This document shows positions 53,693 through 62,283 of a DNA stretch of 64,000 bases, piece by piece. The stretch is from NCBI GenBank assembly GCA_049602715.1, contig JBMYRX010000002.1, forward strand, positions 1 through 64,000, read 5' to 3'. The position numbers and the translations under genes were made by a program. Numbering within the stretch: the stretch's first letter is position 1; each line of letters opens with the position of its first letter. Source of the DNA: GCA-2697345 sp049602715 (GTDB lineage Bacteria; Pseudomonadota; Alphaproteobacteria; Rhodobacterales; Rhodobacteraceae). The notes beneath the pieces were generated by a model. The model saw only the letters and a program-made list of their open reading frames with translations, was not told where the DNA came from and ran no database searches.

Positions 53693-55153
53693 TCAAATTC
53701 CGGCTGGTATGTTAAGTGGATCACGTTCGATACGGCGAGGCGTTTTAAGGGCCTTCCACTTAGTTAATGCTTGATGGGGCGAAGGAAACGCTGGGCGTGG
53801 AACAAACTTTCCTCTTCCCGGTTGTGGTTGACTATTCTGTCCCCACGCCCAAATTATGTCGCCCCTATTTAAGGTATACCTAGCCTGAGCATTAACTTTA
53901 AATCCTTCAAAAACATTATAATCAAGTATTGAGTGATGATTGGCTGGTGAAATTGTTTTGGAAATTTTTGGATCCCACACAACAATGTCAGCATCAGCAC
54001 CCTCAACGATAGCGCCCTTTTTAGGGTAAATATTTAAGATTTTTGCTATATTAGTTGAAGTAGCCGCAACAAACTCATTTGGAGTTAACCTTCCAGTTTC
54101 AACACCCTCAGTCCATAATACTGCTAGACGCTCCTCTAAACCATTAGAACCATTTGGTATAATTCGAAAATCATTGAGACCTGCACGTTTCTGTTCAGTA
54201 TTGAAAGCCGCATGATCAGTAGCGACAACCTGCAAAGACCCTGCCTGCAAGCCAGCCCAAAGACTGTCTTGATGATCCTTTGATCTAAAAGGCGGACTCA
54301 TTACACGCCGAGCCGCATGGTCCCAGTCTTTATTGAAGTATTCATTTTCATCAAGAGTTAGAAATTGTATTAAAGGCTCTCCGTAAACCCTCATACCTTT
54401 CTGTCTAGCCCTTCGAATTGCCTCATGAGTTTGCTCACAAGATACATGCACAATATACAGGGGAACTCCAGCAGTATCAGCAATAGTTATTGCTCTATTT
54501 GCAGCCTCTCCCTCTAACTCTGGCGGTCTGGAGAATGCATGACCTTCTGGACCAGTTATACCTTGATCAAAATACTTTTGCTGCAGTTCGGCTACTAGAT
54601 CACCATTTTCCGCATGGACCATTGGTAAAGCACCTAATTCCGAACACCGCTTAAAACTCGAAAACATTTCATCATCTTCAATCATCAAAGCTCCCTTATA
54701 CGCCATAAAGTGCTTGAATGAGTTTACACCCATTTTAACTGCATCTTCCATCTCAGTAAAAACACTCTCATCCCAACCTGTTATTGCCATGTGATAACCG
54801 ATATCTGAACAAATCTGTGGCGCTGATTTTCTATGCCATTCATTAATTGCATTTTTAATCGAACCGTCAGCACCAGGTAGACAAAAATCGACTACCATAG
54901 TCGTGCCACCCGCAGCTGCAGCCCAAGTACCAGTTTCGAAAGTTTCAGCAGCTGTAGTTCCCATGAAAGGCATCTCTAGATGAGTGTGTGGATCAATTCC
55001 TCCAGGGATTACATAAGCCCCCTCAGCATCTATGTATTCGTCCCCACTTAAATTTTCTCCGATTTGTTTAATTTTTTCGCCTTCAACCGAAACATCTGCC
55101 TTCCAAGTTCGATCTGCGGTACAAACCGTTCCATTTTTAATAACTTTCAACAT
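53693..55153 (-). CDS. hydA: dihydropyrimidinase (D-hydantoinase family)
   Basis: 486-aa cyclic amidohydrolase that opens dihydrouracil/dihydrothymine to the N-carbamoyl beta-amino acid. Metal ligands are HTH at 56-58 (GGIDPHTHLEMP), carboxylated Lys153 in SFKHFMAYKG, His in MVHAENGD and YIVHVSCEQTHEA, and Asp in VATDHAAF. The C-terminal NVFEGFKVNAQARYTLNRG is typical. With preT/preA and the amidohydrolase upstream it forms the reductive pyrimidine pathway. Allantoinase belongs to the same superfamily, so activity on allantoin cannot be excluded. Confidence 0.9.
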   Translation of the reverse strand: MLKVIKNGTVCTADRTWKADVSVEGEKIKQIGENLSGDEYIDAEGAYVIPGGIDPHTHLEMPFMGTTAAETFETGTWAAAAGGTTMVVDFCLPGADGSIKNAINEWHRKSAPQICSDIGYHMAITGWDESVFTEMEDAVKMGVNSFKHFMAYKGALMIEDDEMFSSFKRCSELGALPMVHAENGDLVAELQQKYFDQGITGPEGHAFSRPPELEGEAANRAITIADTAGVPLYIVHVSCEQTHEAIRRARQKGMRVYGEPLIQFLTLDENEYFNKDWDHAARRVMSPPFRSKDHQDSLWAGLQAGSLQVVATDHAAFNTEQKRAGLNDFRIIPNGSNGLEERLAVLWTEGVETGRLTPNEFVAATSTNIAKILNIYPKKGAIVEGADADIVVWDPKISKTISPANHHSILDYNVFEGFKVNAQARYTLNRGDIIWAWGQNSQPQPGRGKFVPRPAFPSPHQALTKWKALKTPRRIERDPLNIPAGI

Positions 55154-55212
55154 AAGTTTCTCCCCAAACTAAATTATGACAAAAATAACCACTATATGAT
55201 TTATTAAAGCCC

Positions 55213-56463
55213 TTAATCAATAATTTCAGCTGTTTCTAGTACAGCGTGAAATAAAACATTAGTGCCTGCGGCGGCCCAATCCTTATTTATTTCCTCTGCC
55301 TCATTATGACTTAACCCGTCTACACACGGGCACATTATCATTGCAGTAGGTGCAACTTTGTTAATCCAACAGGCATCATGACCAGCACCAGATATTAAGT
55401 TCATATGGCTATACCCCAACGTTTCTGCTGCATTTCGGACAGCCGTAACACAATTTTCATCAAAGGTTACCGGATCAAAACCTCCAACTTTCTCAATTTC
55501 AACTACTAAACCCATGTCATCACAGATTTTTTTTGCACCCTCTTTCAGCCTTTTAACCATGTCTGTAATAACATCAAAACTTGGAGATCTAAAATCTACA
55601 GTAAAAACAGCTTTCCCAGGAATCACATTCCTAGAATTAGGGTAAACATCAATATGACCGGCTGCACCAACGGCGTTTGGACTATGTGAGAGTGCGATCT
55701 CTTCGACAAGTTCAAGTACTCTAGCCATACCTAGCCCAGCATTACGGCGCATCGGCATTGGAGTAGAACCTGTGTGACTATCCTTACCTGTGATAGTTAG
55801 CTGCATCCAACTTAAACCCTGCCCATGAGTAACTACCCCTACTTGAATCCCTTCTGCCTCTAGAATTGGTCCCTGCTCGATGTGCAATTCAAAAAACGCA
55901 TGCATTTTGCGATCACCTGTTATTTCTTCACCTCGCCAACCTATTCGCTCAAGTTCTTCCCCGAATTTTTTACCATCAGCATCAACCCGATCATACGCCC
56001 AATCTTGATCATGAATACCGGCGAAAACACCTGAAGAAAGCATCGCTGGAGCATACCTAGTTCCTTCCTCATTTGTGAAATTAGTAACTACAATTGGGTG
56101 CTTTGTTTTAATTGAAAGATTGTTGAGTGTGCGGAGTATCTCTAATCCACCTAGAACTCCTAAGATACCATCATACTTACCTCCAGTCGGTTGGGTATCT
56201 AAGTGTGAACCAACGTAAACTGGAAGCGCATCAGGATCGGTTCCCTCCCGTCTAGCAAACATATTGCCCATTTGATCCAAGCCCATTGTGCAGCCTTCTT
56301 TCAAACACCACTGTTTAAATAATTCTCTGCCCTCGCCATCTTCATCGGTAAGAGTTTGCCTATTATTTCCCCCAGCAATACCAGGACCAATTTTTGCCAT
56401 CTCCATTAGGCTATCCCAAAGCCTATCGCTATCAATTCGTATGTTACTTGTGGGTTGAGACAT
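55213..56463 (-). CDS. M20-family N-carbamoyl amino acid amidohydrolase (beta-ureidopropionase-like)
   Basis: 416-aa zinc/manganese hydrolase of the hydantoinase/carbamoylase family. It probably cleaves N-carbamoyl-beta-alanine to beta-alanine, CO2 and NH3, the third step of the reductive pathway. Metal ligands are in GSHLDTQPTGGKYDG, TNEEGTRY and GAGHDACWI. The start is taken at ATG 56463 (MSQPTSN) because AAAGGAG lies five bases upstream (56469-56475). An ATG 18 codons earlier (56517) would place coding sequence over a RutR-type operator. Allantoate amidohydrolase is a close relative and an alternative. Confidence 0.85.
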   Translation of the reverse strand: MSQPTSNIRIDSDRLWDSLMEMAKIGPGIAGGNNRQTLTDEDGEGRELFKQWCLKEGCTMGLDQMGNMFARREGTDPDALPVYVGSHLDTQPTGGKYDGILGVLGGLEILRTLNNLSIKTKHPIVVTNFTNEEGTRYAPAMLSSGVFAGIHDQDWAYDRVDADGKKFGEELERIGWRGEEITGDRKMHAFFELHIEQGPILEAEGIQVGVVTHGQGLSWMQLTITGKDSHTGSTPMPMRRNAGLGMARVLELVEEIALSHSPNAVGAAGHIDVYPNSRNVIPGKAVFTVDFRSPSFDVITDMVKRLKEGAKKICDDMGLVVEIEKVGGFDPVTFDENCVTAVRNAAETLGYSHMNLISGAGHDACWINKVAPTAMIMCPCVDGLSHNEAEEINKDWAAAGTNVLFHAVLETAEIID

Positions 56464-56485
56464 GTCTACTCCTTTGACTTTTTTC

Positions 56486-56499
56486 TGACCATTTGGTAA
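56486..56499. promoter_or_regulatory. RutR-type operator between amidohydrolase and rutR-like gene
   Basis: TGACCATTTGGTAA matches the E. coli RutR consensus TTGACCAnnTGGTCAA at 12 of 14 specified positions when read over 56485-56500. It lies 23 bases upstream of the amidohydrolase ATG, in the divergent region shared with the regulator. Confidence 0.65.
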
Positions 56500-56610
56500 A
56501 GATAATGGCGTTGGCATTAGCCCGAGTCAATATTATAATAACACCAACTATAAAAGCATATTTTTCTACCAAATATTTATTGTTAATTAATAAGATAATA
56601 ACTCTGCGAC

Positions 56611-56616
56611 GAGGTG
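56611..56616 (+). promoter_or_regulatory. ribosome binding site deciding the rutR-like start
   Basis: GAGGTG sits five bases before CTG at 56622. None of the upstream in-frame ATG or TTG candidates (56493, 56505, 56580) has a comparable site. Confidence 0.5.
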
Positions 56617-56621
56617 ATACA

Positions 56622-57239
56622 CTGGCACGTTCTGAGAAAACTAAGAAAATAACACGTATTCAACGTGAGAAAACAAAAGAGATTTTACAAGCAGCTCTTG
56701 ATGTTTTTTCAATTCATGGATTTCGTGGGTCAACAATTGATATGATTGCCCTCCGTTCTGGTTTATCAAAAGCAAACATTTTTTATTATTTTAATAGCAA
56801 GGAGGAAATTCACTCTCAGCTTATCTCTCAACTCTTAGAAAAGTGGCTAGAACCATTAAGAAAGATGTCGGCTACTGGTAATCCCACGGAAGAGATATGT
56901 AGTTATGTAACTAGAAAACTACAGATGAGTAAAAAATACCCTCGTGAAAGCCGATTGTTTGCAAACGAAATCCTACAGGGAGCTCCACGAATTCATGAAG
57001 CCCTAAAAAGTGATTTAAAAGATTTAGTTGATGAAAAAATATTAATTATCCAAAAATGGTCAGATGATGGTTTAATTGCTGCTGTTCATCCATATCATTT
57101 GATATTTTCGATTTGGTCTTTGACACAACACTATTCTGACTTTGATGTCCAGGTTCGAGCTGTACTTACAAACGAAGAACCTTATGAAAACGCTGAGTTA
57201 TACCTTCATGACTTATTCACAAAGTTGTTGAAACCATAA
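56622..57239 (+). CDS. rutR: TetR-family regulator, RutR-like
   Basis: About 205 aa from the proposed CTG start. The N-terminal TetR helix-turn-helix is GSTIDMIALRSGLSKANIFY, and the C-terminal ligand domain closely follows E. coli RutR (IWSLTQHYSDFDVQVRAVL against IWASTQHYADFAPQVEAV). RutR senses uracil/thymine and controls pyrimidine use. The upstream frame extends to TTG 56493 but its extra residues are hydrophobic, unlike RutR, and cover the operator; GAGGTG before CTG 56622 supports the shorter form. It diverges from the amidohydrolase and is convergent with preA. Two RutR-like sites (56486, 59966) suggest it governs the cluster and itself. Confidence 0.82.
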   Translation: MARSEKTKKITRIQREKTKEILQAALDVFSIHGFRGSTIDMIALRSGLSKANIFYYFNSKEEIHSQLISQLLEKWLEPLRKMSATGNPTEEICSYVTRKLQMSKKYPRESRLFANEILQGAPRIHEALKSDLKDLVDEKILIIQKWSDDGLIAAVHPYHLIFSIWSLTQHYSDFDVQVRAVLTNEEPYENAELYLHDLFTKLLKP

Positions 57240-57271
57240 TAAAATACACTCTCGCATAAAAGTTTTTAATT

Positions 57272-58576
57272 TTACTCAGCGGCACATGCACCCGAATTGT
57301 TTGGGTGCGTTGTCCAATTCGCATACTCTTCTTGAACGATCTTACCTGTTCTGGTGTCTAAAGTTCCTGGAGCTAGAGGTTCCATACTAATGCAATTTTC
57401 AACTGGGCAAACATCTACGCAAAGGTTACATGCAACACATTCCTCATCTATTACCTCAAAAACTCGTCCTTCATTAATAGAAATCGCCTGATGAGAAGTG
57501 TCTTCACACGCAGCATAACAACGACCACATTTAATACATGAATCCTGATCAATTTTAGCCTTTGCAACATAGTTTAAATTTAAATGCTGCCATTCAGTAA
57601 CATTTGGTAAAGCAGATCCGATAAAGTCTGATACGGATGTATAACCTTTTTCATCCATCCAATCAGACATACCGGATTTCATTTCTGATACTATTTTAAA
57701 ACCATAAGTCATAGCAGCAGTACATACTTGAACATTACCGCAACCCAAGCTCATATATTCTGCAGCATCACGCCAGGTATTTATGCCTCCAATACCAGAA
57801 ATTGGTAAATTTCTTGTGTCTCGGTCATTTCCAATTTGAGCCACCATATTTAAGGCAATAGGTTTAACTGCAGGGCCACAGTACCCACCATGACTTCCTT
57901 TACCATCGATTGATGGTTCTGGAGACATTGTGTCTAAATTAACAGAGATAATAGAACTAATTGTATTAATTAAACTTACTGCGTCTGCACCCCCCTTTAA
58001 GGCAGCTCGGGCAGGATATCTTATATCAGTAATATTCGGAGTCAGTTTAACTATAACAGGCATCCGAGTATTTTGTTTACACCATCTTGCAACCATTTCA
58101 ATATAGTCTGGTACTTGACCCACAGCCGCCCCCATACCCCTTTCGGACATACCATGAGGACAACCAAAATTTAACTCTATCGCATCTGCCCCAGTCTCTT
58201 CTACACGCGGCAAAATAGCTTTCCATGCTCCCTCTTCACAGGGAACCATAATACTTACAATCATAGCACGATCGGGATAATCTCTTTTTACCGTTTTAAT
58301 TTCCTGTAAGTTTAATTCAAGAGGTCTATCGGTTATAAGCTCAATATTATTTAAGCCCAAAAGTCGCCTATCGGCTCCATAAAGTGCACCATATCTAGGG
58401 CCATTCACATTAACTATAGGGGGACCATCTTCTCCTAATGTTTTCCATACAACACCACCCCAACCAGCTTCAAAAGCACGCCGAACATTATACTCCTTAT
58501 CTGTAGGAGGTGCAGAAGCCAACCAAAAAGGATTCGGTGACTTAATTCCTAAAAACTCAGATGATAAGTTAGCCAT
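57272..58576 (-). CDS. preA: NAD-dependent dihydropyrimidine dehydrogenase subunit PreA
   Basis: 434-aa subunit that reduces uracil and thymine to their 5,6-dihydro forms. An FMN barrel begins with GIKSPNPFWLASAPPT (residues ~9-24) and contains the substrate loop LNFGCPHGMSERGMG. At the C-terminus (~340-400) two 4Fe-4S clusters are indicated by CIKCGRCYAAC and CVACNLCVDVC. It lies 6 bases after preT; the two correspond to the halves of mammalian DPYD. Direction of flux is inferred as catabolic from the adjacent amidohydrolases. Confidence 0.94.
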   Translation of the reverse strand: MANLSSEFLGIKSPNPFWLASAPPTDKEYNVRRAFEAGWGGVVWKTLGEDGPPIVNVNGPRYGALYGADRRLLGLNNIELITDRPLELNLQEIKTVKRDYPDRAMIVSIMVPCEEGAWKAILPRVEETGADAIELNFGCPHGMSERGMGAAVGQVPDYIEMVARWCKQNTRMPVIVKLTPNITDIRYPARAALKGGADAVSLINTISSIISVNLDTMSPEPSIDGKGSHGGYCGPAVKPIALNMVAQIGNDRDTRNLPISGIGGINTWRDAAEYMSLGCGNVQVCTAAMTYGFKIVSEMKSGMSDWMDEKGYTSVSDFIGSALPNVTEWQHLNLNYVAKAKIDQDSCIKCGRCYAACEDTSHQAISINEGRVFEVIDEECVACNLCVDVCPVENCISMEPLAPGTLDTRTGKIVQEEYANWTTHPNNSGACAAE

Positions 58577-58582
58577 TTTAGA

Positions 58583-59920
58583 TTACCTCTCTAAACTGTT
58601 ATTAATATCTTCAGCTGCATCTCTTCCCTGAGCTACAGCGGTTACGGTAAGATCTTCACCCGAACTGATACAGTCTCCACCAGCCCAAACGCCCAAAACC
58701 GATGTTCGTCCATTTTCGGTTACTACAATTTTGTTACCTGATATCTCCAGACTCTCCGTTTCTAATACCAATTTCTGACCGATCGCTCTAAAGACCTGAT
58801 CTGCAGGTATTTTAACAATTTCTCCAGTGGAAACCAGACCAGAAGAGGTTTGCTCTGTCCTCTCAAATTGCACTTCAGTTACCTTATCATTTCCATCAAT
58901 CCGTAAAGGCTTTAGGTTTTCTCTAATAACCACGCCTTTAGAAGTAGCTAATTCCTGTTCATATTTTGAAGCACCCATATTTTGCCGGGAGCGACGATAA
59001 GCAAGAGTAACCGACTCTGCTCCTAAAAGTTTCGATTGAACTGCAGCGTCAACTGCAGTCATACCACCACCTATCACGACGACATTTCTACCTACTGGCA
59101 ATTTTGATAGATCTGGCTCCTGTCGCAGCTGTGATATGAATTTCACTGCATTAGAGACCTCCAATAACTGATCACCATCCGTATCCAGGTCATTAACACC
59201 AGCCAACCCTACCCCAATAAATACAGCATCGAATTCATCTTTCAAATTTGAAAGATGAATGTCTTTCCCCAATTCATGACCTAACTTGATTTCGATCCCA
59301 CCAATTTTTAATAACCAATCTATTTCTTTGGCGGCAAAATTATCGGTTGTTTTATAGGCAGCGATACCGAATTCGTTTAAACCACCAGGTTTTGTTTTTG
59401 AAGAATCGTAAATAATAATATTATGGCCATACATTGCCAATCGATGTGCACACGCCAAACCTGCAGGACCAGCTCCGATAACAGCAATATTTTTACCAGT
59501 CTCACTTGACCTTAAAAATGGATGATCCCCAGAACTCATAAGACTGTCTGTAGCAAAGCGTTGTAACCGACCAATCTCAACAGGTTTCCCTTCTGCGGCT
59601 TCTCTCACACACGCCTCTTCACATAAAGTTTCTGTAGGACAAACTCTTGCACACATACCCCCCAATATATTTTGTTCAAATATAGTTTTTGCCGCAGCAT
59701 CTGGTGTATTGGTTTGTATTTGCCTGATAAAAAGTGGAATATCGATTTCAGTCGGACAAGCTGTTACGCAGGGTGCATCATAACAAAAATAACACCTGTC
59801 AGCAGCAACAGATGCTTCATGAGAGCTAAACGGTTGATGAAGGTCTACAAAGTTATCTGATATTTCTGCTTTGGCTAACCTTCCAGATAAAACACCTGGG
59901 GAGGAACTATTATTGGTCAT
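58583..59920 (-). CDS. preT: NAD-dependent dihydropyrimidine dehydrogenase subunit PreT
   Basis: 445-aa flavoprotein/Fe-S subunit that feeds electrons from NAD(P)H to PreA. N-terminal cluster motifs are CYFCYDAPCVTACP (~43) and CARVCPTETLCEEACV (~90). The first dinucleotide fold is VIGAGPAGLACAHRLA (~148) and the second is VVIGGGMTAVDAAVQS. It resembles glutamate-synthase small subunits, but pairing with preA resolves the call. A perfect 16-bp RutR-like palindrome lies 46 bases upstream. First gene of preT-preA. Confidence 0.93.
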   Translation of the reverse strand: MTNNSSSPGVLSGRLAKAEISDNFVDLHQPFSSHEASVAADRCYFCYDAPCVTACPTEIDIPLFIRQIQTNTPDAAAKTIFEQNILGGMCARVCPTETLCEEACVREAAEGKPVEIGRLQRFATDSLMSSGDHPFLRSSETGKNIAVIGAGPAGLACAHRLAMYGHNIIIYDSSKTKPGGLNEFGIAAYKTTDNFAAKEIDWLLKIGGIEIKLGHELGKDIHLSNLKDEFDAVFIGVGLAGVNDLDTDGDQLLEVSNAVKFISQLRQEPDLSKLPVGRNVVVIGGGMTAVDAAVQSKLLGAESVTLAYRRSRQNMGASKYEQELATSKGVVIRENLKPLRIDGNDKVTEVQFERTEQTSSGLVSTGEIVKIPADQVFRAIGQKLVLETESLEISGNKIVVTENGRTSVLGVWAGGDCISSGEDLTVTAVAQGRDAAEDINNSLER

Positions 59921-59965
59921 CGTAAATTCTCTTTCATTTAAAAAAATGGCTATTTGAGACTTTTA

Positions 59966-59981
59966 TTTACCATATGGTAAA
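59966..59981. promoter_or_regulatory. RutR-type operator upstream of preTA
   Basis: TTTACCATATGGTAAA is a perfect 16-bp palindrome and matches the RutR consensus TTGACCAnnTGGTCAA at 12 of 14 specified positions, including the full ACCA-nn-TGGT core. It lies 46 bases before the preT start. Confidence 0.72.
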
Positions 59982-60037
59982 AATTGTGAAAATCAATAAC
60001 AATTTTCAATTTTTACCAATTTAGAAACTATTTTTCT

Positions 60038-61267
60038 TTAAAAAGAGAGATTGTCTGACCTTAAACTCATATATTGTATAACCGAGACTAAAAAAGAACC
60101 AAATCCCATCATGAATAGTGCGAAAACCCAAGCACGTAATTCCGTCTCTCCACCCATAAAATCCAGAACAAATCCGATAAGAGGTGCACCAATAGCACCT
60201 CCAGCAAAGCCAATCATTGAATGAACAGCCAAAAGTGCGCCTCTATCATGTGGATCAGACGCAGTAACGGTTCCAGCAGTAAGGCCCCCGGAATCAAACA
60301 TTATGGCTATATTATAAATACACAAAAGACCCACAGAAAACCACAAGGGAGCCTCTAGTGAGATGGCGCAGGCTATTGCTAATAGGACTGTTACTCCTCC
60401 AATCCAAAGAATGCTACGGTGTCGGCCGAACATAAGACAAAATTTTGCACCCGTTGTAGACGCAAACATACCGAAAATAGTTAATAATCCAAAGATAGTG
60501 GCTATTTGTGAATAAGTGAGTGAGTGCGCCGAGTTAGAACCTAAAAAAACAAACAGAGCAAAACTCCAGGCTCTGAAAGCCATAAGTTCATATGTGTGAG
60601 CTGAGTATGAGAAAATATAACTCATTGCTTTCGGTTTTTTAAAGGCTGGTCTTAAGTCAAGAGGATGCCGTTGTAAGCTCTCTTGAGTTTCTTTTGAAGG
60701 TCTTTTGGGTTGGATAAATACTAAAATATAGAAACCTGCGATTAAAGAACCTAATGCTGCTGTGAGAGCGGCAACTTTATAATTGGAGTAAGTCAATAAC
60801 AGGCCCATAATAAAAAACGACAAACCAGTACCCAGGCCAAAGCTTGATGTATACCATGGAACAGCCTTTATACGAAAATCATCGTCCAGACGGGCATTCA
60901 AAACTTGCAAACCAGGCATATACGTGCCCGCCAATCCTGCACCTATTAGAGCGTAAAAAAAACATGCTGATAAAAAATCATTAGCGAAAAGGGCAAATCC
61001 CACACTTCCTATAAAGCTAGAAATACACCCAGAAATAAACATAAACCGGGAGTCTGTAAAATCGGTTAGACCAACCATAAGGGGAGTAGCCAAGACATAA
61101 CCAATAAAATATGAACCGCTAACCCAACCAATTTCAGTATTATTTAATTCCCAAACATTCCTTAATTCTATTAAAAAAACGGGCCATAAAGAAATACCAA
61201 TCATAGAAATTAGGCAACAGATACAAAGCGAAATAACTAACTTTATCGAGTGTATTCCAGAAGCCAT
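60038..61267 (-). CDS. major facilitator superfamily transporter
   Basis: 409-aa transporter with about 12 hydrophobic helices. The first MFS-like loop is GLTDFTDSRFMFISG after helix 2. The central cytoplasmic loop carries PKRPSKETQESLQ near residue 190, and SDPHDRGALLAVHSMIGFAGG lies in the C-terminal half. Substrate is unknown. Its position between preTA and an ABC importer suggests a nitrogen compound or a degradation product, but this is only contextual. It is 117 bases downstream-facing of preT and 131 bases after livF. Confidence 0.8.
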   Translation of the reverse strand: MASGIHSIKLVISLCICCLISMIGISLWPVFLIELRNVWELNNTEIGWVSGSYFIGYVLATPLMVGLTDFTDSRFMFISGCISSFIGSVGFALFANDFLSACFFYALIGAGLAGTYMPGLQVLNARLDDDFRIKAVPWYTSSFGLGTGLSFFIMGLLLTYSNYKVAALTAALGSLIAGFYILVFIQPKRPSKETQESLQRHPLDLRPAFKKPKAMSYIFSYSAHTYELMAFRAWSFALFVFLGSNSAHSLTYSQIATIFGLLTIFGMFASTTGAKFCLMFGRHRSILWIGGVTVLLAIACAISLEAPLWFSVGLLCIYNIAIMFDSGGLTAGTVTASDPHDRGALLAVHSMIGFAGGAIGAPLIGFVLDFMGGETELRAWVFALFMMGFGSFLVSVIQYMSLRSDNLSF

Positions 61268-61398
61268 TTAAATACCATTTGTCAAATTAAATAAAGAATA
61301 GACTAGACTCTTTGTATTAGACAATAGCTAGAGTACCTCTCAAATCTATTTTATTACGAATTTTAACGAATTTAATTTAAGTAATTACTTTGAAAAAT

Positions 61399-62283
61399 TT
61401 ATCCGCCCAAGAACAATCGTCCAACATCCGGATTCTTCAATAAATCATCTCCTTTGTCAGCAATCGCAGTCTCGCCTGACACTAAAACATATCCAATATC
61501 TGCAAAAGCCAAGCCTTTCTTGGCGTTTTGCTCTACCATTATGATAGTTTTACCGTCTTTCTTCTGCAAATCGTCTAGAATTTCAAAGACCATATCAATA
61601 AATCTTGGCTCCAATCCGATTGATGGTTCATCAACAAGCAATACCTCCGGTTGCATAACCAATGAGCGTGAAATTTCTAGAAGTCGACGTTCTCCTCCTG
61701 ACAAAACTCCAGCAGGCTTATCGCGCCTATCGGCCAATCTTTGATACTTATCAAAAACCATTTCTGCTGCTTGCTTTGCTTCAGCAGGGCGATCTTTTAA
61801 AAAACCTCCCATTAATAAATTTTCTTCGACTGTCATTTGTGGAAAAACTGACTTATCCTGAAGAATATAAGCAATACCTGCCTTAGACAGTTTTTGAGAA
61901 GGGGTTAATGAGGTTACATCTAACCCGTCAACGATGATCGAACCAGAAAAAATATTTGTAAACCCAAATATTGAATGAAGAACAGTAGATTTTCCAGCAC
62001 CATTCGGACCTATAAGACATAGCGATTGACCTTTGCCAATTTGCAAGCTGAAATCATGTAAAATTTCCATTTTACCATATCCTGCTCTTAAGTTATTTAT
62101 AGTTAAGAAAGTACCGCCATCGACCAATCCCTCCAGCTTCTCTACAGTCGGAGCAGAAGCGGACATAGATGCCGCTTCTTTAGCGACCTGATCAACTGAC
62201 ATTACAACATCAACACCACCACCACCGTAGCCACTTACGCCTTTTTTAGATCTTTTCTCTTTTTTGGGCTTTTTATCACTCAT
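61399..62283 (-). CDS. livF: branched-chain amino acid/amide-type ABC transporter ATPase LivF
   Basis: 294-aa ATPase of the LivF/UrtE type. Walker A is GPNGAGKSTVLHSIFGF (~93), signature LSGGERRLLEISRSLVM, Walker B VLLVDEPSIGLEP, and switch region VEQNAKKGLAFAD. Unusually, about 55-65 residues precede the ABC domain, beginning with a Lys-rich stretch (MSDKKPKKEKRSKKG) and a Gly-rich one. Most LivF proteins are 230-240 aa. Its ATG overlaps the livG stop by one base (TAATG). The substrate may be amino acids, urea or amides; the Liv/Urt split is not decided. Confidence 0.88.
   Translation of the reverse strand: MSDKKPKKEKRSKKGVSGYGGGGVDVVMSVDQVAKEAASMSASAPTVEKLEGLVDGGTFLTINNLRAGYGKMEILHDFSLQIGKGQSLCLIGPNGAGKSTVLHSIFGFTNIFSGSIIVDGLDVTSLTPSQKLSKAGIAYILQDKSVFPQMTVEENLLMGGFLKDRPAEAKQAAEMVFDKYQRLADRRDKPAGVLSGGERRLLEISRSLVMQPEVLLVDEPSIGLEPRFIDMVFEILDDLQKKDGKTIIMVEQNAKKGLAFADIGYVLVSGETAIADKGDDLLKNPDVGRLFLGG

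Noticed and set aside
61270..61290. RutR-like sequence upstream of the MFS gene (TTGACAAATGGTA on the minus strand)
   Set aside because: The half-sites are separated by one base instead of two and the outer positions do not match; TTGACA also resembles a -35 box but lies too close to the start codon to serve the gene.
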